29,304 nt of DNA from UBA8886 sp963578705 (lineage in GTDB: Archaea > Thermoplasmatota > Poseidoniia > MGIII > CG-Epi1), in the NCBI GenBank assembly GCA_963578705.1, contig CAUZDT010000008.1, positions 1 through 29,304 on the forward strand, in the 5' to 3' direction. The notes under the pieces are model-generated. The model ran no database searches. It saw only the letters and a program-made list of their open reading frames with translations, and had not been told where the DNA came from. Shown here in pieces: positions 21,701-28,668 of the stretch. Position numbers and translations under genes: made by a program. Position 1 is the stretch's first letter. Each line of letters starts with the position of its first letter.

Positions 21701-21936
21701 ATACGTTCAAGCGTCTCGACATTCAGCGGCTCGATGTAGACTGTGTCGGCCGTCCCGGGGTCGGTCTGGATTGTGGCCGGATTGCTGTTGACCAGCACTA
21801 CCAAATGCCCTTCCTCGCGCAGCGCGGCACAGCATTGCGAGCCGGAGTAGTCAAATTCCGCGCCCTGTCCAATGATAATCGGCCCCGAGCCGGGAACCAG
21901 CACTTTCAGCGCCGGTCCATGGGCGGTTTCACTCAT
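18721..21936 (-). CDS. carB: Carbamoyl-phosphate synthase large subunit
   Basis: The 1071-residue protein makes carbamoyl phosphate from bicarbonate, ATP and glutamine-derived ammonia, for pyrimidine and arginine synthesis. Both homologous halves are present. The first starts VLVPGSGPIIIGQGAEFDYS and the second VLILGSGPIRIGQGIEFDYS, each with its own ATP-grasp domain. A C-terminal MGS-like allosteric domain (after about residue 930) ends the chain. ATG 21936 overlaps the carA stop by eight bases; further upstream the frame runs antisense-free but only over carA. A 15-bp tandem duplication lies between the halves. It forms a two-gene operon with carA. Confidence 0.97.
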   Translation of the reverse strand: MSETAHGPALKVLVPGSGPIIIGQGAEFDYSGSQCCAALREEGHLVVLVNSNPATIQTDPGTADTVYIEPLNVETLERIIARERPDAIMPGMGGQTGLNLTTALAEAGVLEKYNVRPLGTSLETIEMAEDREKFRLRMVELGEPVPQSGVAQDLPQALALAEKLGYPTVIRPAYTLGGTGGGIAFSREELEVIAGRGLALSPTTQVLIEESVLGWQEFEFEVLRDCGDDAVVICSMENLDAMGVHTGESIVVAPSLTLPDTHYQRLRSSALKVVRGLGIVGGCNVQFAFDPVSTDYVVIEVNPRVSRSSALASKATGVPIARIATLLALGRRLHELPNRVTGNTSAAFEPALDYVVLKIPRWPFDKFKLAERDIGTQMKSTGETMAIGRSFEESLLKGWRSLGQGCGFPEGVAERGPALEELLRQPTDRRLEAVWEALRQGFGAKTVAEQTGFHAFFTSRIATLVALEAELAGGKLAGGKLAPELLARAKQVGFGDAHIAHTCSLPEAEVREARRHAGLRSSYLRVDTCAGEFAARTPYFYSTCGDAGEEIERGRSVLILGSGPIRIGQGIEFDYSTVHGVQAVRDAGLEAVVVNNNPETVSTDFDASDRLYFEPLDAEAVCNILDVEKPEGVILQLGGQTAVNLADAVAEHIAASGLKTRILGTPVASMLDAEDRQKCGALMERIGVRMPEWAAATSADEVVECAERIGYPVLVRPSFVLGGRGMEIIHNRQQLDTYLRLETHASPERPVLVDRFLEGALELDVDLLSDGKRVLVGAIMEQIEMAGVHSGDSACVIPPQSLSTKQQREVVKLSTQVARALGVIGTANLQIAVHRGELFLLEANPRASRTLPFVSKATGVPLARLAVQAMLGQPLPKLPSPLPTHDIAVKVPTFSWLKLPGLDTVLGPEMKSTGEAMGHSASFGTAYRRALAGGSRSLPRSGTAFLSVSNQLKVDFQGVARGLAALGFRLVATRGTAVHLRQAGLEVETVWRISEGRQPDILGFMRSGDVDLVVNLPTGRRAQTDGAQMRRLAVELGIPFITTITGARAAVEAMAEPDDGDVQPLIAKAGF
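20492..20521. repeat. 15-bp perfect tandem duplication inside carB
   Basis: GCCAGCTTGCCTCCG occurs twice in direct succession (20492-20506 and 20507-20521). It encodes two copies of the pentapeptide unit AGGKL on the minus strand, in the linker region between the two CarB halves. It keeps the frame and looks like a recent slippage event. Confidence 0.9.
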
Positions 21937-22984
21937 CAACCATCTCCCGCACCCGCTCGAAGAGCACGTTGGCGTCGAGCGGCCCCGGCGACGCCTCGGG
22001 GTGGAACTGGATTGACCAGCAGCCCGGACCACGGATGCCCTCGCAGGTGCGGTCGTTCAGGTTCGTGAAGACTTGCGAAATGCCATCTGGCATTTCGCCG
22101 AGCGCGAAGCCGTGGTTCTGCGACGTGATGAACACACGGTCGGCATCGGTGTCGTGCACCGGCTGGTTCACGCCGCGGTGGCCGAAGCGCAACTTGTAGG
22201 TGCTTCCGCCCAAGGCAAGGCCGAGAATCTGGTGGCCCAGGCAGATGCCGACCAGCGGCCAGCGGCCGAGCGCCTGCTGCACCGTCGCGACCGCCAGCGC
22301 CATTTCGGGATGGGCAGGGTCACCCGGGCCGTTGGACATGAATATCAGGTCAGGCTTCGTCAGCTCGAGCTCCGCGATGTCGGTATCCCACGGCACGACC
22401 GTGACGCGACAGTCCTGCGCCAGGTTGGTGACGATGGACTGCTTGACGCCCCAGTCGAAGAGCGTTACCCGCGGCCCTTTGCGGCCGCGCCGGTATTTCT
22501 TTGGCGTCGAGACTCCGGCGACAAGATTTGCGTCCGAAGGCCACGCCATCGCGGCGGCGCGGGCGACGCCATCCTCCGGCGAGAGCGAGCCGTCGGTGCA
22601 GAGCACGGCGCGCAGTGTCCCCGCCTCGCGCGTCTGGACCGTCAGCGTACGCGTGTCGATACCCTCCAACCCCGGTATGCCTTCGGCGCGCAGCCATTCA
22701 TCGAGCGTCTGCTGCGCCTGATGTGGCTCGCGGCAGCACTCGCGCACAATGCACCCGCGCACCTGCGCGCCGGAAGACTCCATCCAGTCCGGGTGGCAGC
22801 CGTAATTCCCGATTTGTGGGAAGGTGAACATCAGCAACTGGCCGGCATAACTGGGGTCGGTGAGCGCTTCCTGGTAGCCGGTCATTGCGGTGTTGAAAAC
22901 CAGTTCTCCATCGACGGTTCCAGCGGCGCCAAACGGGCGTCCGCGGGCAATCGTGCCGTCCTCTAGCGCAAGCCACCCCTGCAT
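21929..22984 (-). CDS. carA: Carbamoyl-phosphate synthase small subunit (glutaminase)
   Basis: The 351-residue subunit hydrolyses glutamine and channels ammonia to CarB. The N-terminal CarA domain (about 1-150, with FNTAMTGYQEALTDPSYAGQ) precedes a class I glutamine amidotransferase domain. The nucleophile is C248 in GICLGHQILGLALGG, with H328 and E330 in SIQFHPEASPGP. Length is a little short of the bacterial form but all domains are present. A TATA-like element 28 bp upstream of the ATG suggests a leaderless or nearly leaderless transcript. carB follows with an eight-base overlap. Confidence 0.97.
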   Translation of the reverse strand: MQGWLALEDGTIARGRPFGAAGTVDGELVFNTAMTGYQEALTDPSYAGQLLMFTFPQIGNYGCHPDWMESSGAQVRGCIVRECCREPHQAQQTLDEWLRAEGIPGLEGIDTRTLTVQTREAGTLRAVLCTDGSLSPEDGVARAAAMAWPSDANLVAGVSTPKKYRRGRKGPRVTLFDWGVKQSIVTNLAQDCRVTVVPWDTDIAELELTKPDLIFMSNGPGDPAHPEMALAVATVQQALGRWPLVGICLGHQILGLALGGSTYKLRFGHRGVNQPVHDTDADRVFITSQNHGFALGEMPDGISQVFTNLNDRTCEGIRGPGCWSIQFHPEASPGPLDANVLFERVREMVDE

Positions 22985-23007
22985 CTAGGGCGCGCCAGTC
23001 TGCTGGG

Positions 23008-23017
23008 GGATAAAACG
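23008..23017 (-). promoter_or_regulatory. TATA element of carAB
   Basis: GGATAAAACG (CGTTTTATCC on the coding strand) is centred about 28 bp upstream of the carA ATG at 22984. Confidence 0.6.
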
Positions 23018-23234
23018 CTGCCGTTCAATGGCCGTGGGGGGAAATAATGTTGGCCTTTTTGGGCTAAACACTACTAGTTGCGTGAAGACTTACCGCGATG
23101 CATGCGTAACAGGTCTGGAAAGTATTAATTATGTCCCCCCCTGTGCCGTACCGGCAGGTCTTCGGAATGAGTGTGTTGCCTCAACAATACATTCGTACCG
23201 TAAGGTCGTTCATACTACGAGGGCCGGCCAACCG

Positions 23235-23309
23235 AGCACACGCGAGCTGCATCCCCCGATTACCTCCCGGCAGCCTCCCGACCGCCCCACCTAGCACTCG
23301 CGAGCTGCA
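23235..23309. repeat. Pair of 17-bp direct repeats (16 of 17 identical)
   Basis: AGCACACGCGAGCTGCA at 23235-23251 recurs as AGCACTCGCGAGCTGCA at 23293-23309, 58 bp start to start, in the gap before the dph5 stop codon. The function is unknown. They could be protein-binding sites or remains of a duplication. Confidence 0.65.
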
Positions 23310-23316
23310 GCGCTGC

Positions 23317-24066
23317 CTATTCCTGCAGTGCCGCCAGCGCCTCTTCCTCGACGAAGTGCAGTTCGCCCGGAATCACGATGGAATGCGGCACCTCACCTAT
23401 CTTTGCCTGCGCCATTTCTCCCAGCGCGCCGTACCAGAGCTGCTGGTCGCTGCGGCCGACGCGGGCCGTTGCGCACGCCCGCGCTCCGGTCGCGATGCCG
23501 CCCTCGACCAGCAGCGCCGCCCCTTCGGTAGCAGTCATCAGTCGCGGCTCTGCGACAGGTTTGTCGGCACGAATGTCGAGCAACACCAGTGAGTGGAATC
23601 CCGCCTCAATATTCTGCAGCACGCGCTTCACGGGTGAGAGCGGACGATAGTCGCCTTGCGGGGTTACGAGCGTCGCGACCGGGCCGAAGCGGTAGTGCTG
23701 CAACCCCAGTTCTCCCGCAACGGCAGTCAGCACCGACGCGTTGTGGACGACGCGGCACTCGATGCCGGCTTCGCCGCACTGCAACCGCAGGCTGACGTGC
23801 GTCGTCGCCGAGAGCGGGTCGCCACCGATCAGTAGCACCGCGTCACCATCGCGCGCTGCTGCCAGCAGCGTTTCGGGCTGCTCCACCTCCTCGCGCGAGA
23901 GCAGCCGCACGCGACCGGCAGCCTGTTCGACCCACGCCAGCGTTTCCGGCAGCAGCGGTGAAGTGTAGCCCTCGGCGAAGAGTGCGCTGGCTTCGCGGAT
24001 GACGGCGATGCCGTCCTGCGTTAGCGACTCGGGGCCACCGAGTCCAAGGCCGACCAGCGTAAGCAT
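23317..24066 (-). CDS. dph5: Diphthine synthase (Dph5)
   Basis: The 249-residue S-adenosylmethionine-dependent methyltransferase acts in making diphthamide on archaeal elongation factor 2. It starts MLTLVGLGLGGPESLTQDGI, typical of the tetrapyrrole-methylase fold, with VLLIGGDPLSATTHVSLRLQ (about 77-96), VVHNASVLTAVAGELGLQHY (about 106-125) and C-terminal HSIVIPGELHFVEEEAL. Length is slightly under the family norm. Diphthamide genes occur only in archaea and eukaryotes. A CTTATC element 25 bp upstream of the ATG lies inside the 34-bp gap to the divergent YjbQ-like gene. Confidence 0.95.
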   Translation of the reverse strand: MLTLVGLGLGGPESLTQDGIAVIREASALFAEGYTSPLLPETLAWVEQAAGRVRLLSREEVEQPETLLAAARDGDAVLLIGGDPLSATTHVSLRLQCGEAGIECRVVHNASVLTAVAGELGLQHYRFGPVATLVTPQGDYRPLSPVKRVLQNIEAGFHSLVLLDIRADKPVAEPRLMTATEGAALLVEGGIATGARACATARVGRSDQQLWYGALGEMAQAKIGEVPHSIVIPGELHFVEEEALAALQE

Positions 24067-24070
24067 GCGC

Positions 24071-24094
24071 TCTTAATGCGTGGAGCGGATAAGG
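24071..24094. promoter_or_regulatory. Interleaved divergent promoters, dph5 / yjbQ
   Basis: Only 34 bp separate two divergent start codons. CTTAAT at 24072-24077 is about 26 bp upstream of the plus-strand ATG 24101. GGATAAGG at 24087-24094 (CCTTATCC) is about 25 bp upstream of the minus-strand ATG 24066. Each TATA-like site therefore lies within the start region of the other promoter. Confidence 0.45.
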
Positions 24095-24100
24095 CATCCG

Positions 24101-24511
24101 ATGCGACGACAGACACTCACCGTGCAGACCGAGTCCTACGCGTTCCACGACATCACCCGCGAAGTACAGGACGCCGTCGCCGATGCGGGCGTCAGCGACG
24201 GCGTTTGCCATTTGTTCATCCGCCACACCAGCGCCAGCCTGCTGTTACAGGAGAACTACGACCCGTCGGTGCGCCACGACCTTGCGCGTTTCATGGCGCG
24301 CCTCGCCCCCGAAGGCGACGATTACGCGCATTCCATAGAAGGGCGCGACGACATGCCGGCGCACATCCGCAGCGCGCTGACCTCGATTTCGGAGACTATC
24401 CCGGTCGCTGATGGCAAATTGCTGCTCGGCCGCTGGCAGGGTATCTACCTCTGGGAGCACCGTGCCCGCGGGCACCAGCGCGAAGTGGTGGTCACAGTCG
24501 TGGGTGATTAG
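24101..24511 (+). CDS. yjbQ: YjbQ/UPF0047 family protein
   Basis: The 136-residue protein belongs to the widespread UPF0047 family. It has the YAFHDITREVQDAVADAGV start and the conserved stretch HLFIRHTSASLLLQENYDPS (about 36-55). H-x-x-A-H-I-R (MPAHIRSAL) and GRWQGIYLWEHRARGHQREV (about 110-129) follow. Some members show weak thiamine-phosphate synthase activity in bacteria; the true role is unsettled. ATG 24101 is chosen over an upstream GTG at 24080 because a TATA-like element lies 26 bp before it and the family starts near here. The next gene begins 40 bp downstream on the same strand with its own promoter. Confidence 0.92.
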   Translation: MRRQTLTVQTESYAFHDITREVQDAVADAGVSDGVCHLFIRHTSASLLLQENYDPSVRHDLARFMARLAPEGDDYAHSIEGRDDMPAHIRSALTSISETIPVADGKLLLGRWQGIYLWEHRARGHQREVVVTVVGD

Positions 24512-24512
24512 C

Positions 24513-24524
24513 GGGCTGCAGCCC
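24513..24524. promoter_or_regulatory. 12-bp perfect palindrome before the MDR gene promoter
   Basis: GGGCTGCAGCCC reads the same on both strands and directly abuts the TATA-like CTAAAAAC. Its place suits an operator or a factor-B region protein site. It may be chance in GC-rich DNA. Confidence 0.4.
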
Positions 24525-24531
24525 TAAAAAC
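24524..24531 (+). promoter_or_regulatory. TATA-like element of the MDR oxidoreductase gene
   Basis: CTAAAAAC is centred about 25 bp upstream of the ATG at 24552, consistent with a leaderless transcript. Confidence 0.5.
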
Positions 24532-24551
24532 ACCACCACCATCGCCCCCTG

Positions 24552-25580
24552 ATGCACGCACTCTACTTCGAGGCCCACGGCGAGCTGGACATGCTACAGT
24601 TCGGCAACGTCCCAGACCCCGAGGTTCCGGACGGCTGGGCGCTGCTGAAGGTAGATGCATGTTCCTTGAACCACCTTGATATTTGGGTGCGGCGCGGCTG
24701 GCCCGGGCTGAAGCTGGAAATGCCGCATATCGGCGGCAGCGACGTCGCGGGCACACTGGTCGCGGACGCTGGCGACTGGAAGGCAGGCGACGCCGTCGTT
24801 GTGGATCCGGGTATCTCGACGCGACAGGACGCCTGGACCACACGTGGAGAGGATTCGATGTCGCCGAGTTACCGTATTCTCGGAGAACATGTGCGCGGCG
24901 GCTTCGCCGAGTTCGTGGCGGTGCCACTGGAGAACCTGCATTCGCGGCCGGCCGGCCTCACGGCGGCGGAAGCGGCCGCACCGTTGTTGGTTGGGCTGAC
25001 CGCCTATCGCATGCTGGTCCACCGTGCGCGACTGCAAACTGGCGAGCGCATGCTGGTCGTCGGCTCGGGTGGTGGTGTAAACTCGACAGCCATCCAGCTC
25101 GGCTGCCACCTCGGCGCCGAAGTGCACGTGGTTGCCGGTGGCTCCGAGAAAGCGCAACGGGCCGAAGAGCTGGGAGCAGCACTGGTCGTCGACTACAAGG
25201 CCGACGCGGCATGGCACAAGCCACTATTCACCGCTACCGAACGTCGCGGCTACGACGTCGTCGTCGATAATGTCGGCCGCGCGACCTGGAAACAGTCGTT
25301 GCGGCTGGCCGGCATCGGCGGCCGCATCGTCACCGTCGGCAACACCAGCGGCCCGCTGGCGGAGACCGACATTCGCTTCATCTTCTCACGGCAGCTCTCA
25401 ATCCTGGGCTCGACCATGGGCTCGCACGCCGACTTCGCCGCAGTGTTGGAGCTGCTCGTGCAAGGTGCGCTGAAGCCGCTCATCCACTGCGAGCTACCGC
25501 TCTCCGAAGGGGCGCGTGGCCATGAAATCCTTGAGCAGGGTGAGATGTTCGGCAAGGTCGTGCTGCTCCCGAATCATTAA
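24552..25580 (+). CDS. Medium-chain dehydrogenase/reductase (alcohol dehydrogenase/quinone reductase-like)
   Basis: The 342-residue protein is an MDR oxidoreductase using NAD(P)H. The catalytic domain contains SLNHLDIWVRRGWPG (about 38-52) and MPHIGGSDVAGTL, where zinc alcohol dehydrogenases have a GHE motif. The nucleotide-binding loop is VVGSGGGVNSTAIQLG (about 172-187). The region DPGISTRQDAWTTRGEDSMSPSYRILGEHVRGG lines up with relatives that carry a four-cysteine structural zinc lobe, but the cysteines are missing here. The enzyme is therefore probably zinc-poor or zinc-free. The substrate is unknown. Its stop overlaps the convergent HPt gene by four bases, at the edge of the AT-rich block. 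Confidence 0.88.
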   Translation: MHALYFEAHGELDMLQFGNVPDPEVPDGWALLKVDACSLNHLDIWVRRGWPGLKLEMPHIGGSDVAGTLVADAGDWKAGDAVVVDPGISTRQDAWTTRGEDSMSPSYRILGEHVRGGFAEFVAVPLENLHSRPAGLTAAEAAAPLLVGLTAYRMLVHRARLQTGERMLVVGSGGGVNSTAIQLGCHLGAEVHVVAGGSEKAQRAEELGAALVVDYKADAAWHKPLFTATERRGYDVVVDNVGRATWKQSLRLAGIGGRIVTVGNTSGPLAETDIRFIFSRQLSILGSTMGSHADFAAVLELLVQGALKPLIHCELPLSEGARGHEILEQGEMFGKVVLLPNH

Positions 25581-25981
25581 TTTTTCAGGTTTTTGGCCTT
25601 CAGGCTTTCTTCCAGCTTGCTTATTTCATTCAGGAGTGAACTCAAATTTTCTGCCTTGGCCAGTGCTTCAATCATGGAGCCGATTGAAGTTATATCATCA
25701 AAGCCATACATCCCGCCGCTACCCTTGATGTTGTGGCCAAAAACCCTCAAAGCATCGTAATCTCCGGAATTTAGTGCAGCCTTGATTTCAGATGTTTCCT
25801 TAATGATGTAGTCCACATATTTTGCCTGCATCTCGGCCCATTCATCATCATCAAAGCCATCCATGGACTCCAATAGGACGACCCTTAAGATATTGTCATT
25901 CAATGCACTGGTTGAAATGGTTAAATACATACTTTGATGTTTGATGTACCAGAATGAAACAGATGCCAAATTCCTTATCAT
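25577..25981 (-). CDS. Histidine phosphotransfer (HPt) protein
   Basis: The 134-residue protein is an HPt domain. The phospho-accepting H83 lies in ALRVFGHNIKGSGGMYGFDD (77-96), the usual FxHxxKGxxxxxG-type helix pattern. Helices before (DDDEWAEMQAKYVDYIIKET) and after (IGSMIEALAKAENLSSLLNE) make up the four-helix bundle. HPt proteins relay phosphate between receiver domains. ATG 25981 is chosen because an AT-rich element at 26000-26010 lies 24 bp upstream. ATG 25930 (starting MYLTISTSAL) is an alternative if the first 17 residues are not translated. It is divergent from the Amt-kinase gene, which supports a common pathway. Confidence 0.85.
   Translation of the reverse strand: MIRNLASVSFWYIKHQSMYLTISTSALNDNILRVVLLESMDGFDDDEWAEMQAKYVDYIIKETSEIKAALNSGDYDALRVFGHNIKGSGGMYGFDDITSIGSMIEALAKAENLSSLLNEISKLEESLKAKNLKN
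25578..25594 (+). terminator. T-rich stretch after the MDR gene, possible terminator
   Basis: Directly after the MDR stop codon two runs of five T occur (25581-25585 and 25590-25594). Archaeal polymerases stop at oligo-T runs, so this may end the MDR transcript. The same DNA encodes the last residues of HPt on the other strand (Lys/Asn codons), so the run may simply reflect coding. Confidence 0.4.
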
Positions 25982-25999
25982 GTCCCGGAGGAGTCTGAA

Positions 26000-26010
26000 T
26001 CTTTATTCTA
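26000..26010. promoter_or_regulatory. TATA-like element between HPt and Amt-kinase genes
   Basis: TCTTTATTCTA is centred 24 bp from the HPt ATG at 25981 and about 34 bp from the TTG at 26039. It may drive HPt leaderless and give the kinase gene a short leader that holds a GGAG site at 26027-26030. Confidence 0.45.
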
Positions 26011-26038
26011 CGACCCTAAAAATGATGGAGATTGTATT

Positions 26039-28300
26039 TTGAGAATTAGCATTCTGCAGAATTTCAGGAGGCTCCTGATATATTCGCTGCTTTTTATAAT
26101 TTCTCTAAACCTGCTCATGCCAGGTATATTGGCTGAAGCCAGTGCTGAAGAAAATTCAAAAAATATCAACCTGCTCTGGATGCTGATCTGTGCAGTCCTG
26201 GTTTTCATGATGCAAGCAGGCTTCATGTGCCTTGAATCCGGTATTATCCGAAACAAGAATAACATAAATGTTGCACTGAAAAATATTTCTGATTTTGGAA
26301 TATCAATAGTAGTTTACTGGATTGTTGGATATGGGATAATGTTTGGTGCAAGCCAAAGCGGATTATTTGGGACTAATAACTTTTTCTTTGACCCGAGTGG
26401 GACAACTACCTCTGGGCCGGCGATGACCTTTTTTATATTCCAGTCCATGTTCTGCGCGACTGCCGCATCCATAATTTCAGGTTCGGTTGCAGAAAGACTG
26501 AAGTTCAACAGCTACCTGATAATAACTGCACTTGTGGGAACAATATTTTATCCAGTAGTTGGTCACTGGGCCTGGGCTAACAGTGATGATACTTTTGGAG
26601 GGGATGGAACAACTGGCTGGTTGTATGATATTGGTTTACTTGACTTTGCGGGGTCTACAGTAGTTCACTCTACGGGTGGCTGGATTGGTTTAGCTGCCAT
26701 ATTGATTATCGGATCACGAACCGGTCGTTTCGTCAAGGGAGAGGTCCGGAAATTTGCACCTAGTAACCTACCCCTTTCAGTGCTGGGTGTACTGCTCCTG
26801 GGATTTGGATGGCACGGATTTAATGGAGGCAGCCAGCTCGTTCTGGATGAGTCCGTTCCTGGAATATTGCTGAACACATTTTTGGCAGCTGCGGCAGGTA
26901 TCGTTGCATGCCTGATTTTCTGGGGGGTACAGAATGGAACGGCACCGGCAGGTGACCTGATTAATGGATTACTCGCAGGTCTCGTTGCAATAACTGCGAG
27001 TTGTAATATAGTTACTCCACTAGGTTCTATAATTATCGGGTGTGGGGGTGGGCTCGTGGCCCTCTATGCTACCCGGTTACTGGAAAGACTGGAACTTGAT
27101 GACCCGGTTGGAGCCATCCCAGTCCATCTGGCCGGTGGCATATTTGGAACACTTGCCTTGCCTTTTTTGGCGACTGAGAAAATGTTACTTTCTAATAGTC
27201 AACTCGTTTCATATTCTGGAAATATAAGAGTGGACCAATTTATCGCCCAGTTATCTGGTGTTGTCGCTATCGGTCTGTACGTATTTGTACTGAGTTATGT
27301 AATATTGAGAACTATCAATGCTTACAGCCCGTTGCGCGTGAGTCAGGAAGCTGAAGACATCGGGTTGAATATTGCCGAGCACGATTCCAGCAGTGACCAT
27401 ATCGACCTCCTGAAGGTAATGCAGTACCAGGCTGAAACAGGCAACCTGTCCGTAAGAGGTCCCGAAGATGTCTTTACCGAAGCGGGGCAAATTGGATATC
27501 ATTACAATATCCTGATGGAGAAACTTGAAGAGTCTGGCAAAGTGATGCACAGACAGAAGAAAGAACTGCAAATTGCGATGGAAAAAGCCCGTTCAGCTAG
27601 TCAGGCTAAAACCGATTTCCTGGCGAAAGTCAGCCACGAATTACGAACGCCCCTCAATGCCATAATAGGCTACAGTGAAATACTGATGGAAGAAGCAGAG
27701 GATGACGGCCTGGAAACTTATCTTGACGACTTGACCAAGATTCATTCATCTGGAGATCACCTCCTTACTCTCATCAATGACATTCTCGATATTTCTAAAA
27801 TCGAAGCTGGCAAGATGGAACTATATCTTGAAGAATTCAACCTGAAAGACTTCATTTCACAGATAGTGTCCACAACGCAGCCCCTAGTTGAGAAAAACAG
27901 GAATGAATTGGTAGTGGACCTTGATGAGTCGATTGGAACTCTCAGGAATGATGAAACAAAACTCAGGCAGGTTCTGCTTAATTTGCTGAGTAATGCTGCC
28001 AAGTTTACCGAAGCAGGAGTCATAAAACTGAAAGTTAGTAAAACAACTAGGGGCAGGGTCAAATTTGAACTTTCAGACACTGGCATTGGAATGACCTCAA
28101 AACAACTCAAAACCGTTTTTGAAGAATTCATGCAGGCCGAAACTTCCACCTCGAAGAAATACGGCGGGACGGGGCTGGGTATGCCTATCAGCAAGAAAAT
28201 TACGGATATGATGGGGGGAAATATAGACATCAAAAGCAAAATTGGCGAGGGGACTACCTTTACAATAACTATACCAAAAATAATCAAGGAGAAAAAATGA
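26039..28300 (+). CDS. Ammonium transporter-histidine kinase fusion (Amt-HK sensor)
   Basis: The 753-residue protein joins two modules. Residues 1-35 hold a hydrophobic, signal-like start. Residues about 42-425 are an Amt/Mep/Rh channel with 11 helices and the twin pore histidines H210 (FAGSTVVHSTGGWIG) and H363 (GAIPVHLAGGIFG). A linker (about 430-520, partly coiled coil) leads to a histidine kinase. H533 in SHELRTPLNAIIGYSEIL is the phosphorylation site, then come N box LLNLLSNAAKFT, G1 DTGIGM (680-685) and G2 GGTGLGM (709-715). Such fusions are known ammonium sensors, for example Amt5 of Kuenenia. No receiver domain is attached. TTG 26039 is chosen for the GGAG site eight bases upstream and absence of an in-frame ATG before it. 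The stop overlaps the next gene as ATGA. Confidence 0.93.
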   Translation: MRISILQNFRRLLIYSLLFIISLNLLMPGILAEASAEENSKNINLLWMLICAVLVFMMQAGFMCLESGIIRNKNNINVALKNISDFGISIVVYWIVGYGIMFGASQSGLFGTNNFFFDPSGTTTSGPAMTFFIFQSMFCATAASIISGSVAERLKFNSYLIITALVGTIFYPVVGHWAWANSDDTFGGDGTTGWLYDIGLLDFAGSTVVHSTGGWIGLAAILIIGSRTGRFVKGEVRKFAPSNLPLSVLGVLLLGFGWHGFNGGSQLVLDESVPGILLNTFLAAAAGIVACLIFWGVQNGTAPAGDLINGLLAGLVAITASCNIVTPLGSIIIGCGGGLVALYATRLLERLELDDPVGAIPVHLAGGIFGTLALPFLATEKMLLSNSQLVSYSGNIRVDQFIAQLSGVVAIGLYVFVLSYVILRTINAYSPLRVSQEAEDIGLNIAEHDSSSDHIDLLKVMQYQAETGNLSVRGPEDVFTEAGQIGYHYNILMEKLEESGKVMHRQKKELQIAMEKARSASQAKTDFLAKVSHELRTPLNAIIGYSEILMEEAEDDGLETYLDDLTKIHSSGDHLLTLINDILDISKIEAGKMELYLEEFNLKDFISQIVSTTQPLVEKNRNELVVDLDESIGTLRNDETKLRQVLLNLLSNAAKFTEAGVIKLKVSKTTRGRVKFELSDTGIGMTSKQLKTVFEEFMQAETSTSKKYGGTGLGMPISKKITDMMGGNIDIKSKIGEGTTFTITIPKIIKEKK

Positions 28301-28656
28301 CGAAAATCCTGCTAGTGGAAGACAATGAAATGAACCGGGATATGCTGACCCGGAGATTGACTAAGAAAGGTTTTGAAATTGTATGTGCCATGGATGGTCA
28401 GGAAGCCATCGACATGGCCAAAAGTGAGGGGCCTGACGTTATCCTAATGGATATGGGGTTGCCAGTGAAAGATGGGCTGGAAGCCACAAGGGAGATAAAA
28501 GCAGATGAGCAGACAAAGAGCATACCGGTAATTGCACTGACTGCACACGCCATGGGGGAGCACCGCAAACTGGCCATGGAAGCTGGATGTGATGAATACG
28601 AGACCAAGCCCGTGAGATTGCCCCTGCTCCTGGAGAAAATCGAGAGGTTTACCTAG
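28297..28656 (+). CDS. Stand-alone CheY-like receiver (response regulator)
   Basis: The 119-residue protein is a single receiver domain. It has the acid pocket E8/D9 (ILLVEDNEMNRDML), phospho-acceptor D52 (VILMDMGLPVKDG), T82 (IALTAHAM) and K104 (YETKPV). The sequence type, with MNRDMLTRRLTKKGF and ALTAHAMGEHRK, is like the receivers found at the end of hybrid histidine kinases. This fits its coupling to the Amt-kinase gene by a four-base overlap. With no output domain it probably passes phosphate on, perhaps to the HPt protein, or acts by protein contact. Confidence 0.93.
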   Translation: MTKILLVEDNEMNRDMLTRRLTKKGFEIVCAMDGQEAIDMAKSEGPDVILMDMGLPVKDGLEATREIKADEQTKSIPVIALTAHAMGEHRKLAMEAGCDEYETKPVRLPLLLEKIERFT

Positions 28657-28668
28657 CATTAATTTAGT

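Larger units (their letters stand above)
22985..23316. other. Gene-free stretch between carA and dph5
   Basis: This 332-bp gap is lower in GC than the flanking genes and holds no convincing reading frame; the frames present lack codon bias and similarity to anything I know. It contains the carA promoter element (23008-23017) and a pair of 17-bp near-identical direct repeats (23235-23251 and 23293-23309). No tRNA-like fold was found. A small RNA cannot be excluded. Confidence 0.6.

Noticed and set aside
23028..23294. 88-codon plus-strand frame in the carA-dph5 gap
   Set aside because: Composition is not protein-like, there is no recognisable motif and no promoter at suitable spacing.
26022..26042. 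Six-codon ORF (MMEIVF) just before the Amt-kinase gene as a leader peptide
   Set aside because: It overlaps the kinase start and more simply contains the GGAG ribosome site; nothing else suggests translation.
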